Assembly: GCA_017527065.1 (NCBI GenBank)
Contig: JAFXQO010000004.1
Location: 1 to 64,000 of the forward strand
Source of the DNA: Clostridia bacterium
GTDB lineage: Bacteria > Bacillota > Clostridia > Christensenellales > Aristaeellaceae
Length of the DNA stretch: 64,000 nucleotides
Direction: 5' to 3'
The notes beneath the pieces were generated by a model. That model had not been told where the DNA came from, did not search any database, and saw nothing but the letters and a program-made list of their open reading frames with translations. Positions 25,415 through 34,110 of this stretch are shown piece by piece. Positions within the stretch are counted from its first letter, which is position 1; each line of letters opens with the position of its first letter. Position numbers and translations under genes: made by a program.

Positions 25415-27541
25415 GTGATCGCCACCGGCTCCGTCATACGAAAGCGGATTCTGATCATGATGGCGGTGTTCGCGCTCAGCACGCTGGCGCTCATCGCGCA
25501 GCTGTTTAATCTGCAGGTGGTGCGCGCGCAGGAGCTTCAGCAGCGGGCGCAGCGCCAGTGGACGAGCGAATCTGTCGTCGCGCCGCGCCGCGGTTCGATC
25601 CTGGACCGGAACGGCGTGCCCCTGGCCGTCAGCGCCACATCATACACCGCCTGCGCCTCGCCCCGCCAGGTGAAGGACGCGGCGGCTTTCGCGCGCATCG
25701 TCGCGCCGGCGCTGGAGACGGAGGAGGCCGACATCGTCAAAAAGGTGTCGGATACGAGCAAGGGCGCGGTGATTCTCAGGCGCAAGCTGCCGCGCGAAAC
25801 GGCGCAGGCCGTCAAAACGCTCTGCGCGAATTATAAAGCATCCGATAAAAATTGGCTCAGCGGCCTGTATCTTGAGGAGGACTCAAGCCGATACTATCCG
25901 ATGGGCTCTTTTGCGACCCAGCTGCTCGGCCTCACGACCATCGACGGCGTGGGTCAATCCGGCCTGGAGCAGTCGCTGGAAAAATACCTGGCCGGCCGCA
26001 GCGGCGCGCTGCTCAGCGAGGTTGACGGCAAAGGCCGCGCGCTGGCCTACGGCGCGCAGGAATACATCGAGGCGGTGGACGGCGGCGACGTGGCGCTGAC
26101 CATCGACTATGTCATTCAGAGCTATGTGGAACAGGCGGCGCGGGAGGCGCTGGCCGTCAACAAGGCCAAGGGCGTGCGCATCATCGCCATGGACCCGCAG
26201 ACCGGCGAGATACTGGCCATGTGCACCAAGCCGGACTACGACCCGAACGAGCCGCCGCGAAACGACGTGTCCCTGCTCACCTCGCTCATGCGCAACCGCG
26301 CCGTGACCGACGCCTACGAGCCGGGCTCCACGTTCAAGATCCTCACCTCGTCCATCGCCCTCGATCTGGGGCTCACAAACGTGAACGAGGGCTTCTACTG
26401 CAGCGGCAAAATCACCGTGGACGGAAGCACGGTGCGCTGCTGGGGCAATCCCCACGGCGCGGAGACCATGCGCCAGGGCCTTCAAAACTCCTGCAATCCG
26501 GTGTTTGTGGAACTGGGGCTGCGCATCGGCGCGGAGCGGTTCTACGACTACCTTGACGCCTTCGGCATCGGCGCGCCCACGGGCGTAGATATCGCCGGCG
26601 AGTCGGCCGGCATCCGCATCGCCCGGGAGCGGGTGAAGCGGGTGGACATGGCGCGCATCGGCTTCGGCCAGTCCATCGCCGTGACGCCTCTCCAACTCAT
26701 CACGGCAGCCAGCGCCGCGGTCAACGGCGGCCAGCTGATGAAGCCCTATGTGGTGAAGGAGATTCGCGCCGCGAATGGCGAGCTCGTGGAGAAAAACGAG
26801 CCGGAGGTCGTGTCGCAGCCCATCTCGGAGGCGACCTCGGCCGTCATGCGGGACCTGCTTGAAGGCGTGGTGCGCGAGGGCGGCGGGCGGAACGCCTACA
26901 TCGAGGGCTACCGCATCGGCGGCAAGACCGGCACCGCGCAGGTGTACGTGGACGGCGTCGTGTCTTCCTCGACGCACATCGGCTCGTTTATCGGCTTCGC
27001 GCCGATCGACAATCCGCGCATCGCGCTCCTGGTGATCGTGGACGAGGCGGATAAATCGCCCGATTACGGCTCGGTCACGGCTGCGCCTTTCGCGAAGGAC
27101 ATTCTCGAAAAGGCGCTGGCTTACTTGGGCTGCGCGAAGGAAGCGCCCCAGGGCGAGGCGCTTCGGGACGCGGCCGTGCCGGATGTGACGGGTCTGACGG
27201 TCAAGGAGGCCGCCGCCCGGCTCAGAGAAGCGGGCCTTCAATACACGCTGAGCGGAGCGGGGGCCAGGGTCGTGGACCAGCTCCCAGCGCCGGGGGCGAT
27301 GATGACGGAGAAGTCCATCGTCATGCTCTATGTGGACGGAAACAACAAGGCGGCAGGCGCAGCCGAGATCGAAGTGCCCGACGTGGAAGGGCTGTCGGTC
27401 GGGGAGGCCAACCGGCTGCTCATGTCATACGGATTTGAAATGAGAATCAGCGGAAGCGGCGTTGCCGTGTCCCAGACGCCGCAGGCCGGCGCTATGGCGG
27501 CGCCCGGCTCCCGCGTGGCGGTGACGTTCCTGGCGCCCTGA
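25415..27541 (+). CDS. Class B penicillin-binding protein with two PASTA domains (FtsI/SpoVD type)
   Basis: This peptidoglycan transpeptidase cross-links septal or spore-cortex wall. The protein has 708 residues, with an N-terminal membrane anchor (about 8-28) and a dimerisation domain (from RRGSILDRNG). The transpeptidase motifs are Ser305-T-F-Lys308, Ser359-C-Asn361 and Lys504-T-Gly. Two C-terminal PASTA domains follow (PDVTGLTVKEAAARL and PDVEGLSVGEANRLL). The GTG start has GGGGAGGG 9 nt upstream. It is the only class B transpeptidase in the cluster, so it could serve as FtsI, SpoVD or both. B. subtilis has separate pbpB and spoVD genes here. Confidence 0.94.
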   Translation: MIATGSVIRKRILIMMAVFALSTLALIAQLFNLQVVRAQELQQRAQRQWTSESVVAPRRGSILDRNGVPLAVSATSYTACASPRQVKDAAAFARIVAPALETEEADIVKKVSDTSKGAVILRRKLPRETAQAVKTLCANYKASDKNWLSGLYLEEDSSRYYPMGSFATQLLGLTTIDGVGQSGLEQSLEKYLAGRSGALLSEVDGKGRALAYGAQEYIEAVDGGDVALTIDYVIQSYVEQAAREALAVNKAKGVRIIAMDPQTGEILAMCTKPDYDPNEPPRNDVSLLTSLMRNRAVTDAYEPGSTFKILTSSIALDLGLTNVNEGFYCSGKITVDGSTVRCWGNPHGAETMRQGLQNSCNPVFVELGLRIGAERFYDYLDAFGIGAPTGVDIAGESAGIRIARERVKRVDMARIGFGQSIAVTPLQLITAASAAVNGGQLMKPYVVKEIRAANGELVEKNEPEVVSQPISEATSAVMRDLLEGVVREGGGRNAYIEGYRIGGKTGTAQVYVDGVVSSSTHIGSFIGFAPIDNPRIALLVIVDEADKSPDYGSVTAAPFAKDILEKALAYLGCAKEAPQGEALRDAAVPDVTGLTVKEAAARLREAGLQYTLSGAGARVVDQLPAPGAMMTEKSIVMLYVDGNNKAAGAAEIEVPDVEGLSVGEANRLLMSYGFEMRISGSGVAVSQTPQAGAMAAPGSRVAVTFLAP

Positions 27542-27585
27542 ACCGGCGCCGGGAGCCATTACAAGTGGACGGGAGGGTTCGACCC

Positions 27586-29037
27586 ATGAAGCTTACGGAG
27601 ATTGCGAGCGCCCTGAACGGCGGGGCGAGGCTATATGGAAACGGTCAGGTTGAGATCACGGCGCTGTGCACGGATTCCCGAAAGGTCAAGCCGGGCGCGC
27701 TGTTTTTCTGCATACCCGGCCTGCGCGTCGACGGGCACGCGTTTGCGCCAAGGGCCTGTCAGGCGGGCGCGGCGGCGCTCGTCGTGGAGCGTGAGCTGCC
27801 GCTGGACTGCCCGCAGCTGCTCGTCGAGGACGTGCGCGGCGCGATGGCGCTCATGGCCGCCTGCTTCTATGGCTATCCGGCCAGGGAAATGAAGCTCATC
27901 GGCATCACCGGCACCAAGGGCAAGACCACCACCAGCTATCTGGTTAAGTCCATCCTGGAAAAGGTGGGCTACAAGACCGGCCTCATCGGCACCGTGGGTT
28001 CCATGATCGGCGAGACGCAGATCCCCACCAATCTCACCACGCCCGATCCCATCGACTTCCAGAGCCTGCTGCGGCAGATGGCCGACGCGGGCGTGGAGTA
28101 TGTGGTGATGGAGGTGTCGGCCCACGCGCTGGCGCTGCGTCGGCTCGTCGGCATCCAGTTCGAGGCCGCGGCGTTCACCAACCTCTCCCAGGATCACTTC
28201 GACTTTTTCGGCAATTTCGACAATTACCTCGCCGCCAAGATGAAGCTGTTCGAGCCGGGATTCTGCAAGCGCGCCGTGTACAACGCGGACGACGAGCGCG
28301 TGTCCGCGGCGATGAAGCGGGTGTCCATCCCCGCGGAGGGCTACGCCATCCGGGTGCCCGCGCAGATCTACGCCAAGGACATCGACGTGAACGAGCGCGG
28401 CTGCACCTTCCAGCTCAATTTCCATAAGCGCTACCGGCTGGACGTGACGCTCAAGCTCAGCGGCATTTTCAACGTGTACAACAGCCTCACCGCCGCCGCC
28501 CTGTGCGACGAGGTGGGCGTCGCGCCGGACTGCATCCGCGAGGGCCTCGAGGCCGTGAAGAGCGTGCCGGGCCGCATCGAGCTGCTCGACACCGAGACAC
28601 CCTACCGCATCATACTCGACTACGCCCACTCGCCGGACGCGCTGGAGAACATCCTCAAAACCGTACGCCAGACCGCGCGGGCCCGCGTCATCGCGCTGTT
28701 CGGCTGCGGCGGCGACCGGGATCATGAAAAGCGCCCCATCATGGGCGAAATCGGCGGCCGCATGGCGGATTACTGCGTGCTCACCAGCGACAACCCCCGC
28801 AGCGAGGACCCCTTCGAGATACTGCGCGAGATCGAGGCGGGCATGAAGCAGACGGAAGGCCGCTACAAGGTGATCGAAAACCGCCGCGAGGCCATCCGCT
28901 ATGCCATGACCATCGCCGAGCCCGGCGACGTGATCGTGCTCGCCGGCAAGGGCCACGAGACCTACCAGGAAATCAAGGGGGTCAAGTATCCCTTCGACGA
29001 GAAAGTGGTCGTAAAAGAACTGCTGGAAGAAATATGA
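27586..29037 (+). CDS. murE: UDP-MurNAc-L-Ala-D-Glu:meso-diaminopimelate ligase
   Basis: MurE adds the third residue to the peptidoglycan stem peptide in the cytoplasm, using ATP. The protein has about 483 residues. The ATP loop is GITGTKGKTTTSYL, and the central ligase domain contains LSQDHFDFFG. The substrate-specificity motif is DNPRSEDP; DNPR is the signature for meso-diaminopimelate rather than lysine. ATG at 27586 (MKLTEIASAL) is chosen over the in-frame upstream GTG at 27565, because GGGAGGG lies between them as a ribosome site. It is followed by the repeat element at 29042-29182, whereas murF is usual at this position. Confidence 0.96.
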   Translation: MKLTEIASALNGGARLYGNGQVEITALCTDSRKVKPGALFFCIPGLRVDGHAFAPRACQAGAAALVVERELPLDCPQLLVEDVRGAMALMAACFYGYPAREMKLIGITGTKGKTTTSYLVKSILEKVGYKTGLIGTVGSMIGETQIPTNLTTPDPIDFQSLLRQMADAGVEYVVMEVSAHALALRRLVGIQFEAAAFTNLSQDHFDFFGNFDNYLAAKMKLFEPGFCKRAVYNADDERVSAAMKRVSIPAEGYAIRVPAQIYAKDIDVNERGCTFQLNFHKRYRLDVTLKLSGIFNVYNSLTAAALCDEVGVAPDCIREGLEAVKSVPGRIELLDTETPYRIILDYAHSPDALENILKTVRQTARARVIALFGCGGDRDHEKRPIMGEIGGRMADYCVLTSDNPRSEDPFEILREIEAGMKQTEGRYKVIENRREAIRYAMTIAEPGDVIVLAGKGHETYQEIKGVKYPFDEKVVVKELLEEI

Positions 29038-29041
29038 AAAA

Positions 29042-29182
29042 ATGGGGAATTGGGAATGGGGAATGGGGAATTGAGGCGCGGCTGAGGCCGCGCGGGAAAC
29101 GACACCCCGAAAACGACAACCCCCCGTTCCTTTCAATCAAACTCATAATTCCTAATTCCAAATTCCCAATTCCTAATTCCTA
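29042..29182. repeat. Imperfect inverted-repeat element between murE and mraY
   Basis: The left arm is GGGGAATT/GGGAAT/GGGGAAT units (29042-29075). The right arm is made of AATTCC/CAATTCC/TAATTCC units (29142-29182). Their reverse complements align over about 33 nt. Between them lies a perfect GCGCGGC-TGAG-GCCGCGC hairpin (29076-29093) and an AC-rich stretch. The segment has no coding frame of interest and its AT-rich arms contrast with the surroundings. It resembles a short non-autonomous or REP-like element. Confidence 0.65.
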
Positions 29183-29202
29183 ACAGGGGGTCACATAAGA
29201 CG

Positions 29203-30204
29203 ATGCAAAGGATTATATGGGCGGTTGTTTTGGCGTTCGCCATAGCCATGGTCTTGGGGCCGGTGTTCATTCCCTGGCTGAAGAAGCTCAAATTCGGGCA
29301 GACGATCTACGACCTGGGGCCGCAGAGCCACAAGGTGAAGCAGGGCACGCCCACCATGGGCGGCATCATCTTTGCCGTGCCCATGATCGCCGTGCCGCTG
29401 ATCCTGGCCGTGGGCGGACTGAGATCCCCCTACCTGCCCATAGCGCTCATTTCCACCGTGGGCTTCGGGCTGGTGGGGTTTGTGGACGACTACATCAAGG
29501 TGTCCAAGAAGCGCTCGCTTGGGCTTACGCCCATGCAGAAGATCGTGCCCCAGGTGGTCATATCGGCGGGGCTGGCGGTGTGGGCATATCTGTCTGTCGG
29601 CTCGAAGCTGATCGTGCCGTTTACGAGCGCCGAGTGGGATCTGGGCGTGTTCTACATCCCGGTGATGATGTTCATCCTTGTCGGCACGGTGAACAGCGCG
29701 AATCTTCTTGACGGCGTGGACGGGCTGCTCTCAGGCTGCTCGCTGATCGACTTCGCCACGATGGTCATCGTCTGCCTCGCGCTTCCGGCCATGAAATCGC
29801 TGAACAGCGCGGAATACCTGGACATGGCCGTCTTCTGCGGCGCGGCGGCGGGCGCGGTGCTGGGCTTTCTGAGGTTCAACACCCATCCGGCCTCCGTGTT
29901 CATGGGCGACGTGGGCTCCTTCACCATCGGCGGCGCGCTGGTGGCCGTGGCGATGGTCACGCGGACGAGCCTGCTTTTGCCCATCATCGCGCTGGCGATG
30001 TTCGTCTCGTCCCTGTCGGACATCATCCAGGTGGGCTATTTCAAGTACACGAAGAAGAAGACCGGCGCGGGCAAGCGCGTGTTCCGCATGGCCCCACTGC
30101 ACCACCACTTCGAGCTGGGCGGCATGCCGGAGACGCGCATCGTGTGGATGTATATGGCGGTGACGGCGCTTCTGTGCCTGGTGACGCTGACCATGTTTAT
30201 CTGA
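29203..30204 (+). CDS. mraY: Phospho-N-acetylmuramoyl-pentapeptide transferase
   Basis: MraY moves phospho-MurNAc-pentapeptide onto undecaprenyl phosphate to make lipid I at the inner membrane. The 333-residue polytopic protein shows the family motifs KQGTPTMGG, FVDDYIKVSKK (the aspartate pair), NSANLLDGVDGLLSG, and the C-terminal APLHHHFELGGMPE. AGGGGGTC lies upstream of the ATG. It follows the repeat element and is 12 nt before murD. Confidence 0.97.
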   Translation: MQRIIWAVVLAFAIAMVLGPVFIPWLKKLKFGQTIYDLGPQSHKVKQGTPTMGGIIFAVPMIAVPLILAVGGLRSPYLPIALISTVGFGLVGFVDDYIKVSKKRSLGLTPMQKIVPQVVISAGLAVWAYLSVGSKLIVPFTSAEWDLGVFYIPVMMFILVGTVNSANLLDGVDGLLSGCSLIDFATMVIVCLALPAMKSLNSAEYLDMAVFCGAAAGAVLGFLRFNTHPASVFMGDVGSFTIGGALVAVAMVTRTSLLLPIIALAMFVSSLSDIIQVGYFKYTKKKTGAGKRVFRMAPLHHHFELGGMPETRIVWMYMAVTALLCLVTLTMFI

Positions 30205-30216
30205 CGGAGGCAGGCA

Positions 30217-31608
30217 ATGCGGTTTGATTATAGCGGAAAGCATGTGATGATGCTGGGCATGGCGCGCAGCGGCGTGGCGGCGGCGAAGCTGCTGGCCTCC
30301 CGCGGCGCGCTCGTGCGCGTCAATGACATGAAGACCGAGGCGCAGCTGGGCGAAATCCTCGAACCGATCAGGGGCGTGGAAAACATCGAGTGGCGGCTGG
30401 GCGAGAAGGCCGAAGCGCTTCTCGAGGGCATGGACGCGCTGGTCATCAGCCCCGGCGTGCCGATCGAGAGTCCGGTCGTCCAGAAGGCCAGGGCGCTGGG
30501 CGTGGAGGTCATCGGCGAGATCGAGCTCTCCGCGCGGTTCAACCGGGGCCGGCTCGTCGCCATCACCGGCACAAACGGCAAGACCACAACGACGACGCTC
30601 ACCGGCGAGATATTCAAGGCGTCCGGCGCGAAGACTTACGTCGTCGGCAACATCGGCTATCCCTTCGCCGCCGTGGCGGGGGAGACGGCGGAGGACGACG
30701 TGGTCGTGTGCGAGGTGTCCTCCTTCCAGCTGGAATCGGTGGCGGGGTTCCGTCCCGCGGTGGCGTGCGTCACCAACATCCGCGAGGATCACCTGAACCG
30801 CCACCACACCATGGCCTGCTACGCCGCGATGAAAAAGCGCATCTTCGAGGCGCAGATGGCGGAGGATACCCTCGTGTTGTTCTACGACGACCCCATGCTC
30901 CGGGAGGCCGCGCGGGAGGCAAAGAGCCATGTGATCTGGTTTTCCGCCACGCAGACGCCGCCCGAGGGCGCGTTCGTGAAGGACGGCATGATCATATTCG
31001 GCAAGGCGGGCGATTGCGAGGCCGTGTGCCGCGCGGACGAATTGAAGATTCCCGGCCGGCATAACCTTGAAAACGCGCTGGCCGCCGTCGCCGCGGCGAT
31101 GGCCGCGGGCGTGAAGGCCGAAGCCGCGGCCCGGGCGCTACGCGCCTTCGGCGGCGTGGAGCACAGGATGGAGTTCGTGCGGGAACTGGACGGCGTGCGC
31201 TATATAGACGACACCGAAGGCACCAACGCCGACTCCACTGTGCGCGCGGTGCAGGCGATGACATCGCCCACGGTGATCATATTGGGCGGCTCGGACAAGA
31301 AAAACGACTATACCGAGCTGTGCCGGACCATCGTGAAGAGCGGCTTTATCGCCCACGCGGTGCTCATCGGGCAGACGGCGAGGCAGTTCGAGGAGACGCT
31401 GCTGCGGGAGGGCTATCCCGCCCGGCGCATCCACCACGCGGCGCGGGATTTCCGCGGCGCGATCGAGCTGAGCCGGGCGCTGGCGGAGAAGGGCGGCGCG
31501 GTGCTGCTCTCCCCGGCGTGCGCCAGCTTCGATATGTTCCATAACTGCGAGGAACGCGGCGACATATTCAAGGACATTGTGAAGGGCATGGTGAGCAGGC
31601 AGGCGTGA
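30217..31608 (+). CDS. murD: UDP-N-acetylmuramoylalanine--D-glutamate ligase
   Basis: MurD adds D-glutamate to UDP-MurNAc-L-alanine. The protein has 463 residues. An N-terminal nucleotide-binding domain (MMLGMARSGVAAAKLL) precedes the ATP loop ITGTNGKTTTTT. The central domain contains VCEVSSFQLE, NIREDHLNRH and HNLENALAAVAA, and the third domain contains EHRMEFV and DDTEGTNADST. GGAGG lies upstream of the ATG. The stop overlaps the ftsW GTG start by 4 nt (GTGA). Confidence 0.97.
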   Translation: MRFDYSGKHVMMLGMARSGVAAAKLLASRGALVRVNDMKTEAQLGEILEPIRGVENIEWRLGEKAEALLEGMDALVISPGVPIESPVVQKARALGVEVIGEIELSARFNRGRLVAITGTNGKTTTTTLTGEIFKASGAKTYVVGNIGYPFAAVAGETAEDDVVVCEVSSFQLESVAGFRPAVACVTNIREDHLNRHHTMACYAAMKKRIFEAQMAEDTLVLFYDDPMLREAAREAKSHVIWFSATQTPPEGAFVKDGMIIFGKAGDCEAVCRADELKIPGRHNLENALAAVAAAMAAGVKAEAAARALRAFGGVEHRMEFVRELDGVRYIDDTEGTNADSTVRAVQAMTSPTVIILGGSDKKNDYTELCRTIVKSGFIAHAVLIGQTARQFEETLLREGYPARRIHHAARDFRGAIELSRALAEKGGAVLLSPACASFDMFHNCEERGDIFKDIVKGMVSRQA

Positions 31609-32762
31609 CGAATCCTCCTCTTCGCGGGGCCAAAGACGGGGCGCTGCGGCGTCCGGGCATACGAAGGGAAGAAAAGGTCGATCGCGGCCTTCTGACGGTG
31701 TTCATTCTCCTGCTGGCGGTGGGACTTCTGGTGCTCTACGCCGCCAGTTATTACAACGCGCAGGACCGGGACGGCAGCCCCTGGGCGGAGGTCGTCAGCC
31801 AGCTCATGGGCATGGCGCTCGGCGCGGCGGGCATGGCCGTGCTGCTGCGCGTGGATTACAGGGTCCTGCAAAAGCCCATCGTCAGCAGCAGCCTCATCTG
31901 CCTGAGCCTGCTGCTGCTCGCGCTTGTGGCCATTCCGGGCGTGGGGAAGCTGGTCAACGGCTCGCGGCGCTGGCTGCGGCTGGGGCCGGTGAGCTTCCAG
32001 CCCTCGGAGCTTGCCAAGTATTCGGCCATCCTGTTCATGGCGCGGCTGCTGAGTCAGCCCAGGCGGGATGTCAGGCGATTGTTATCCGGCCTCGCGCCGG
32101 TGTTCATCATGCCGGGGCTGATGTTTATGCTCATCCTCCTGCAGCCCAATCTGAGCACGGCGGGCAGCATCCTGATCGTGTCCGGCTGCATGGCGCTGCT
32201 GGCCGGGGCGCGCTGGCGTCATCTGGGGCTGGTGGGCGGCGCGGGACTGGCCGTGGGCGCGTTCTACGCCTGGTCGGCGCCGTACCGGCGCGCGCGGCTG
32301 ATGTCCTTCCGGGACCCCTTCGCCATGCTGAGCAACGAGGGGTATCAGCTGGCGCAGTCGCTGATGGCGTTCGGCTCGGGCGGGCTGTTCGGCATGGGCC
32401 TGGGGCGCGGGCGGCAGAAATACGCGTTTCTGCCGTATCCGGAATCGGATTTCATATTCGCCGTGGTGGGCGAGGATCTGGGCCTGGTGGGCTGCGCGGC
32501 GGTTCTCATGCTGTTTTTCCTGTTCGTGTTTTTCGGGCTGAGGATCGCGCTGCGCTGCCCGGACCGCTTCGGCAGCCTGCTGGCGGGCGGCATCACCTGC
32601 ATGGTGGGCGTGCAGACGGTTCTGAACGTGGCCGTGGTCACAGGCATGATGCCCACCACCGGCCAGCCGCTGCCCTTTTTCAGCGCGGGCGGCACGTCCA
32701 TCGCCGTGCTGATGTGCGCGGTCGCCGTGCTCCTGAACATATCCCGCCATCGCGTTGGATGA
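31605..32762 (+). CDS. ftsW: FtsW/RodA/SpoVE-type peptidoglycan polymerase
   Basis: This SEDS-family glycosyltransferase polymerises lipid II and works with the class B penicillin-binding protein. The 385-residue polytopic protein has the family motifs NGSRRWLRLGPVSFQPSELAK, a central GAGLAVG segment, GSGGLFGMGLGRGRQK and a late FFSAGGTS. The GTG start overlaps murD. In the usual Firmicutes order this is the ftsW or spoVE position, normally followed by murG. Here murA follows. FtsW versus SpoVE cannot be decided. Confidence 0.92.
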   Translation: MTNPPLRGAKDGALRRPGIRREEKVDRGLLTVFILLLAVGLLVLYAASYYNAQDRDGSPWAEVVSQLMGMALGAAGMAVLLRVDYRVLQKPIVSSSLICLSLLLLALVAIPGVGKLVNGSRRWLRLGPVSFQPSELAKYSAILFMARLLSQPRRDVRRLLSGLAPVFIMPGLMFMLILLQPNLSTAGSILIVSGCMALLAGARWRHLGLVGGAGLAVGAFYAWSAPYRRARLMSFRDPFAMLSNEGYQLAQSLMAFGSGGLFGMGLGRGRQKYAFLPYPESDFIFAVVGEDLGLVGCAAVLMLFFLFVFFGLRIALRCPDRFGSLLAGGITCMVGVQTVLNVAVVTGMMPTTGQPLPFFSAGGTSIAVLMCAVAVLLNISRHRVG

Positions 32763-32835
32763 GGTTTTTGCACTGAAATTTGAAAAGCGCATAGTCATGG
32801 CAGTGAGCCTTTATCGACTTGGGAGGTGAGCTGCT

Positions 32836-34086
32836 ATGGCAGAGTTTTTCAGGATCACCGGCGGAAGGCGGCTTTCGGGGCGCGCGGAAATGCCCGCGGC
32901 GAAGAACGCCGTGCTGCCCATACTGGCCGCGTGCCTGCTGACGGACGACGCGGTGGCGCTTGACAACTGCCCGCTGCTCGAAGATATTGAAAACATGCGG
33001 CGCATCCTGGAAAAGCTGGGATGCCGCACGGAGCGGGCGGGCCGCCGCCTCACGGTGCGCGCCGCCGGCGCGGCCAGCCATGAGATGCCGGACGCGCTTT
33101 CCAAGACGCTGCGGTCGTCCATCTTCATGATGGGGCCGCTGCTGGGGCGGTTCCGGCGGGCGACGGTTACATATCCGGGCGGCTGCGAGATCGGCCTGCG
33201 TCCCATCGACCTGCACCTCAAGGGGCTCAGGGCGCTGGGCGTTGACATCCGCGAAGCCCACGGCCGCATCGAGTGCGACGGGAGCCATATGCGCGCGGCC
33301 GACGTGCTGCTGGATTTCCCCAGCGTCGGCGCGACGGAGAACATCATGATGGCCGCGGTGCTGACCCCCGGGGAAACCGTCATCCGTAACGCCGCCCGCG
33401 AGCCGGAGATCGCCGATCTGCAGGGCTTCGTCAACGCCATGGGCGGCAGGGTAAGCGGCGCGGGCTCGGGGATCATTCGCGTGCGGGGCGTCGACAGCCT
33501 GCACGGCGCGGCGTACCGGCCCATTCCGGACCGCATTACCGCGGGCACGCTGCTGTGCGCCGCGGCCGTGACGGGCGGCGAGATCGCCCTGTCCGGCGCG
33601 TGCGGTGACTGCATGGACGCGGTGCTCGTCAAGCTCCGGGAAGCGGGCTGCGCCGTGGAGGAATCCGAGGCGGGCGTAAGCCTTTCCTCTCCCGGGCATC
33701 TCAAGCCGGTGGACGTGTTCACCCAGCCCTATCCGGGCTTTCCCACCGACATGCAGGCCCAGATGATGGCGCTCTGCTGTCTGGCGAACGGCACGTCGAT
33801 CCTGGTTGAAAACGTGTTTGAGAATCGCTTTAACCACGCCGCGCAGCTGGTGCGCATGGGCGCGGACATCACCATTCATCACCGCACCGCCGTCGTGCGC
33901 GGCGGACGGCTCACCGGGGCGCGGGTGCAGGCGAAAGACCTCAGGGCCGGCGCGGCGCTGGTGCTGGCCGCGCTGGCGGCGGACGGCGTGACAGAGGTGG
34001 AGCAGGTTCACCTGATCGACCGCGGTTACGAGAAGCTGGAGGAAACGCTGACGGCGCTGGGCGCGTCGGCCAGGCGATTGAATTGA
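32836..34086 (+). CDS. murA: UDP-N-acetylglucosamine 1-carboxyvinyltransferase
   Basis: MurA carries out the first committed step of peptidoglycan synthesis and is the fosfomycin target. The 416-residue protein begins with the AKNAVLPILAACLLT segment. The catalytic cysteine is Cys117 in PGGCEIGLRPIDLH, so the enzyme should be fosfomycin-sensitive in principle; the Asp variant is the resistant form. The family's C-terminal FPTDMQAQ and ENVFENRF motifs are present. GGGAGGTG lies upstream of the ATG. In many Firmicutes, murA is elsewhere on the chromosome or is next to spoIID. Confidence 0.96.
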   Translation: MAEFFRITGGRRLSGRAEMPAAKNAVLPILAACLLTDDAVALDNCPLLEDIENMRRILEKLGCRTERAGRRLTVRAAGAASHEMPDALSKTLRSSIFMMGPLLGRFRRATVTYPGGCEIGLRPIDLHLKGLRALGVDIREAHGRIECDGSHMRAADVLLDFPSVGATENIMMAAVLTPGETVIRNAAREPEIADLQGFVNAMGGRVSGAGSGIIRVRGVDSLHGAAYRPIPDRITAGTLLCAAAVTGGEIALSGACGDCMDAVLVKLREAGCAVEESEAGVSLSSPGHLKPVDVFTQPYPGFPTDMQAQMMALCCLANGTSILVENVFENRFNHAAQLVRMGADITIHHRTAVVRGGRLTGARVQAKDLRAGAALVLAALAADGVTEVEQVHLIDRGYEKLEETLTALGASARRLN

Positions 34087-34110
34087 TCCCATGGGAGAGG
34101 AGGGCTCGGC

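Noticed and set aside
27631-29136. 500-codon minus-strand open frame over murE
   Set aside because: It is a shadow frame opposite murE, with no ribosome site and no recognisable domain.
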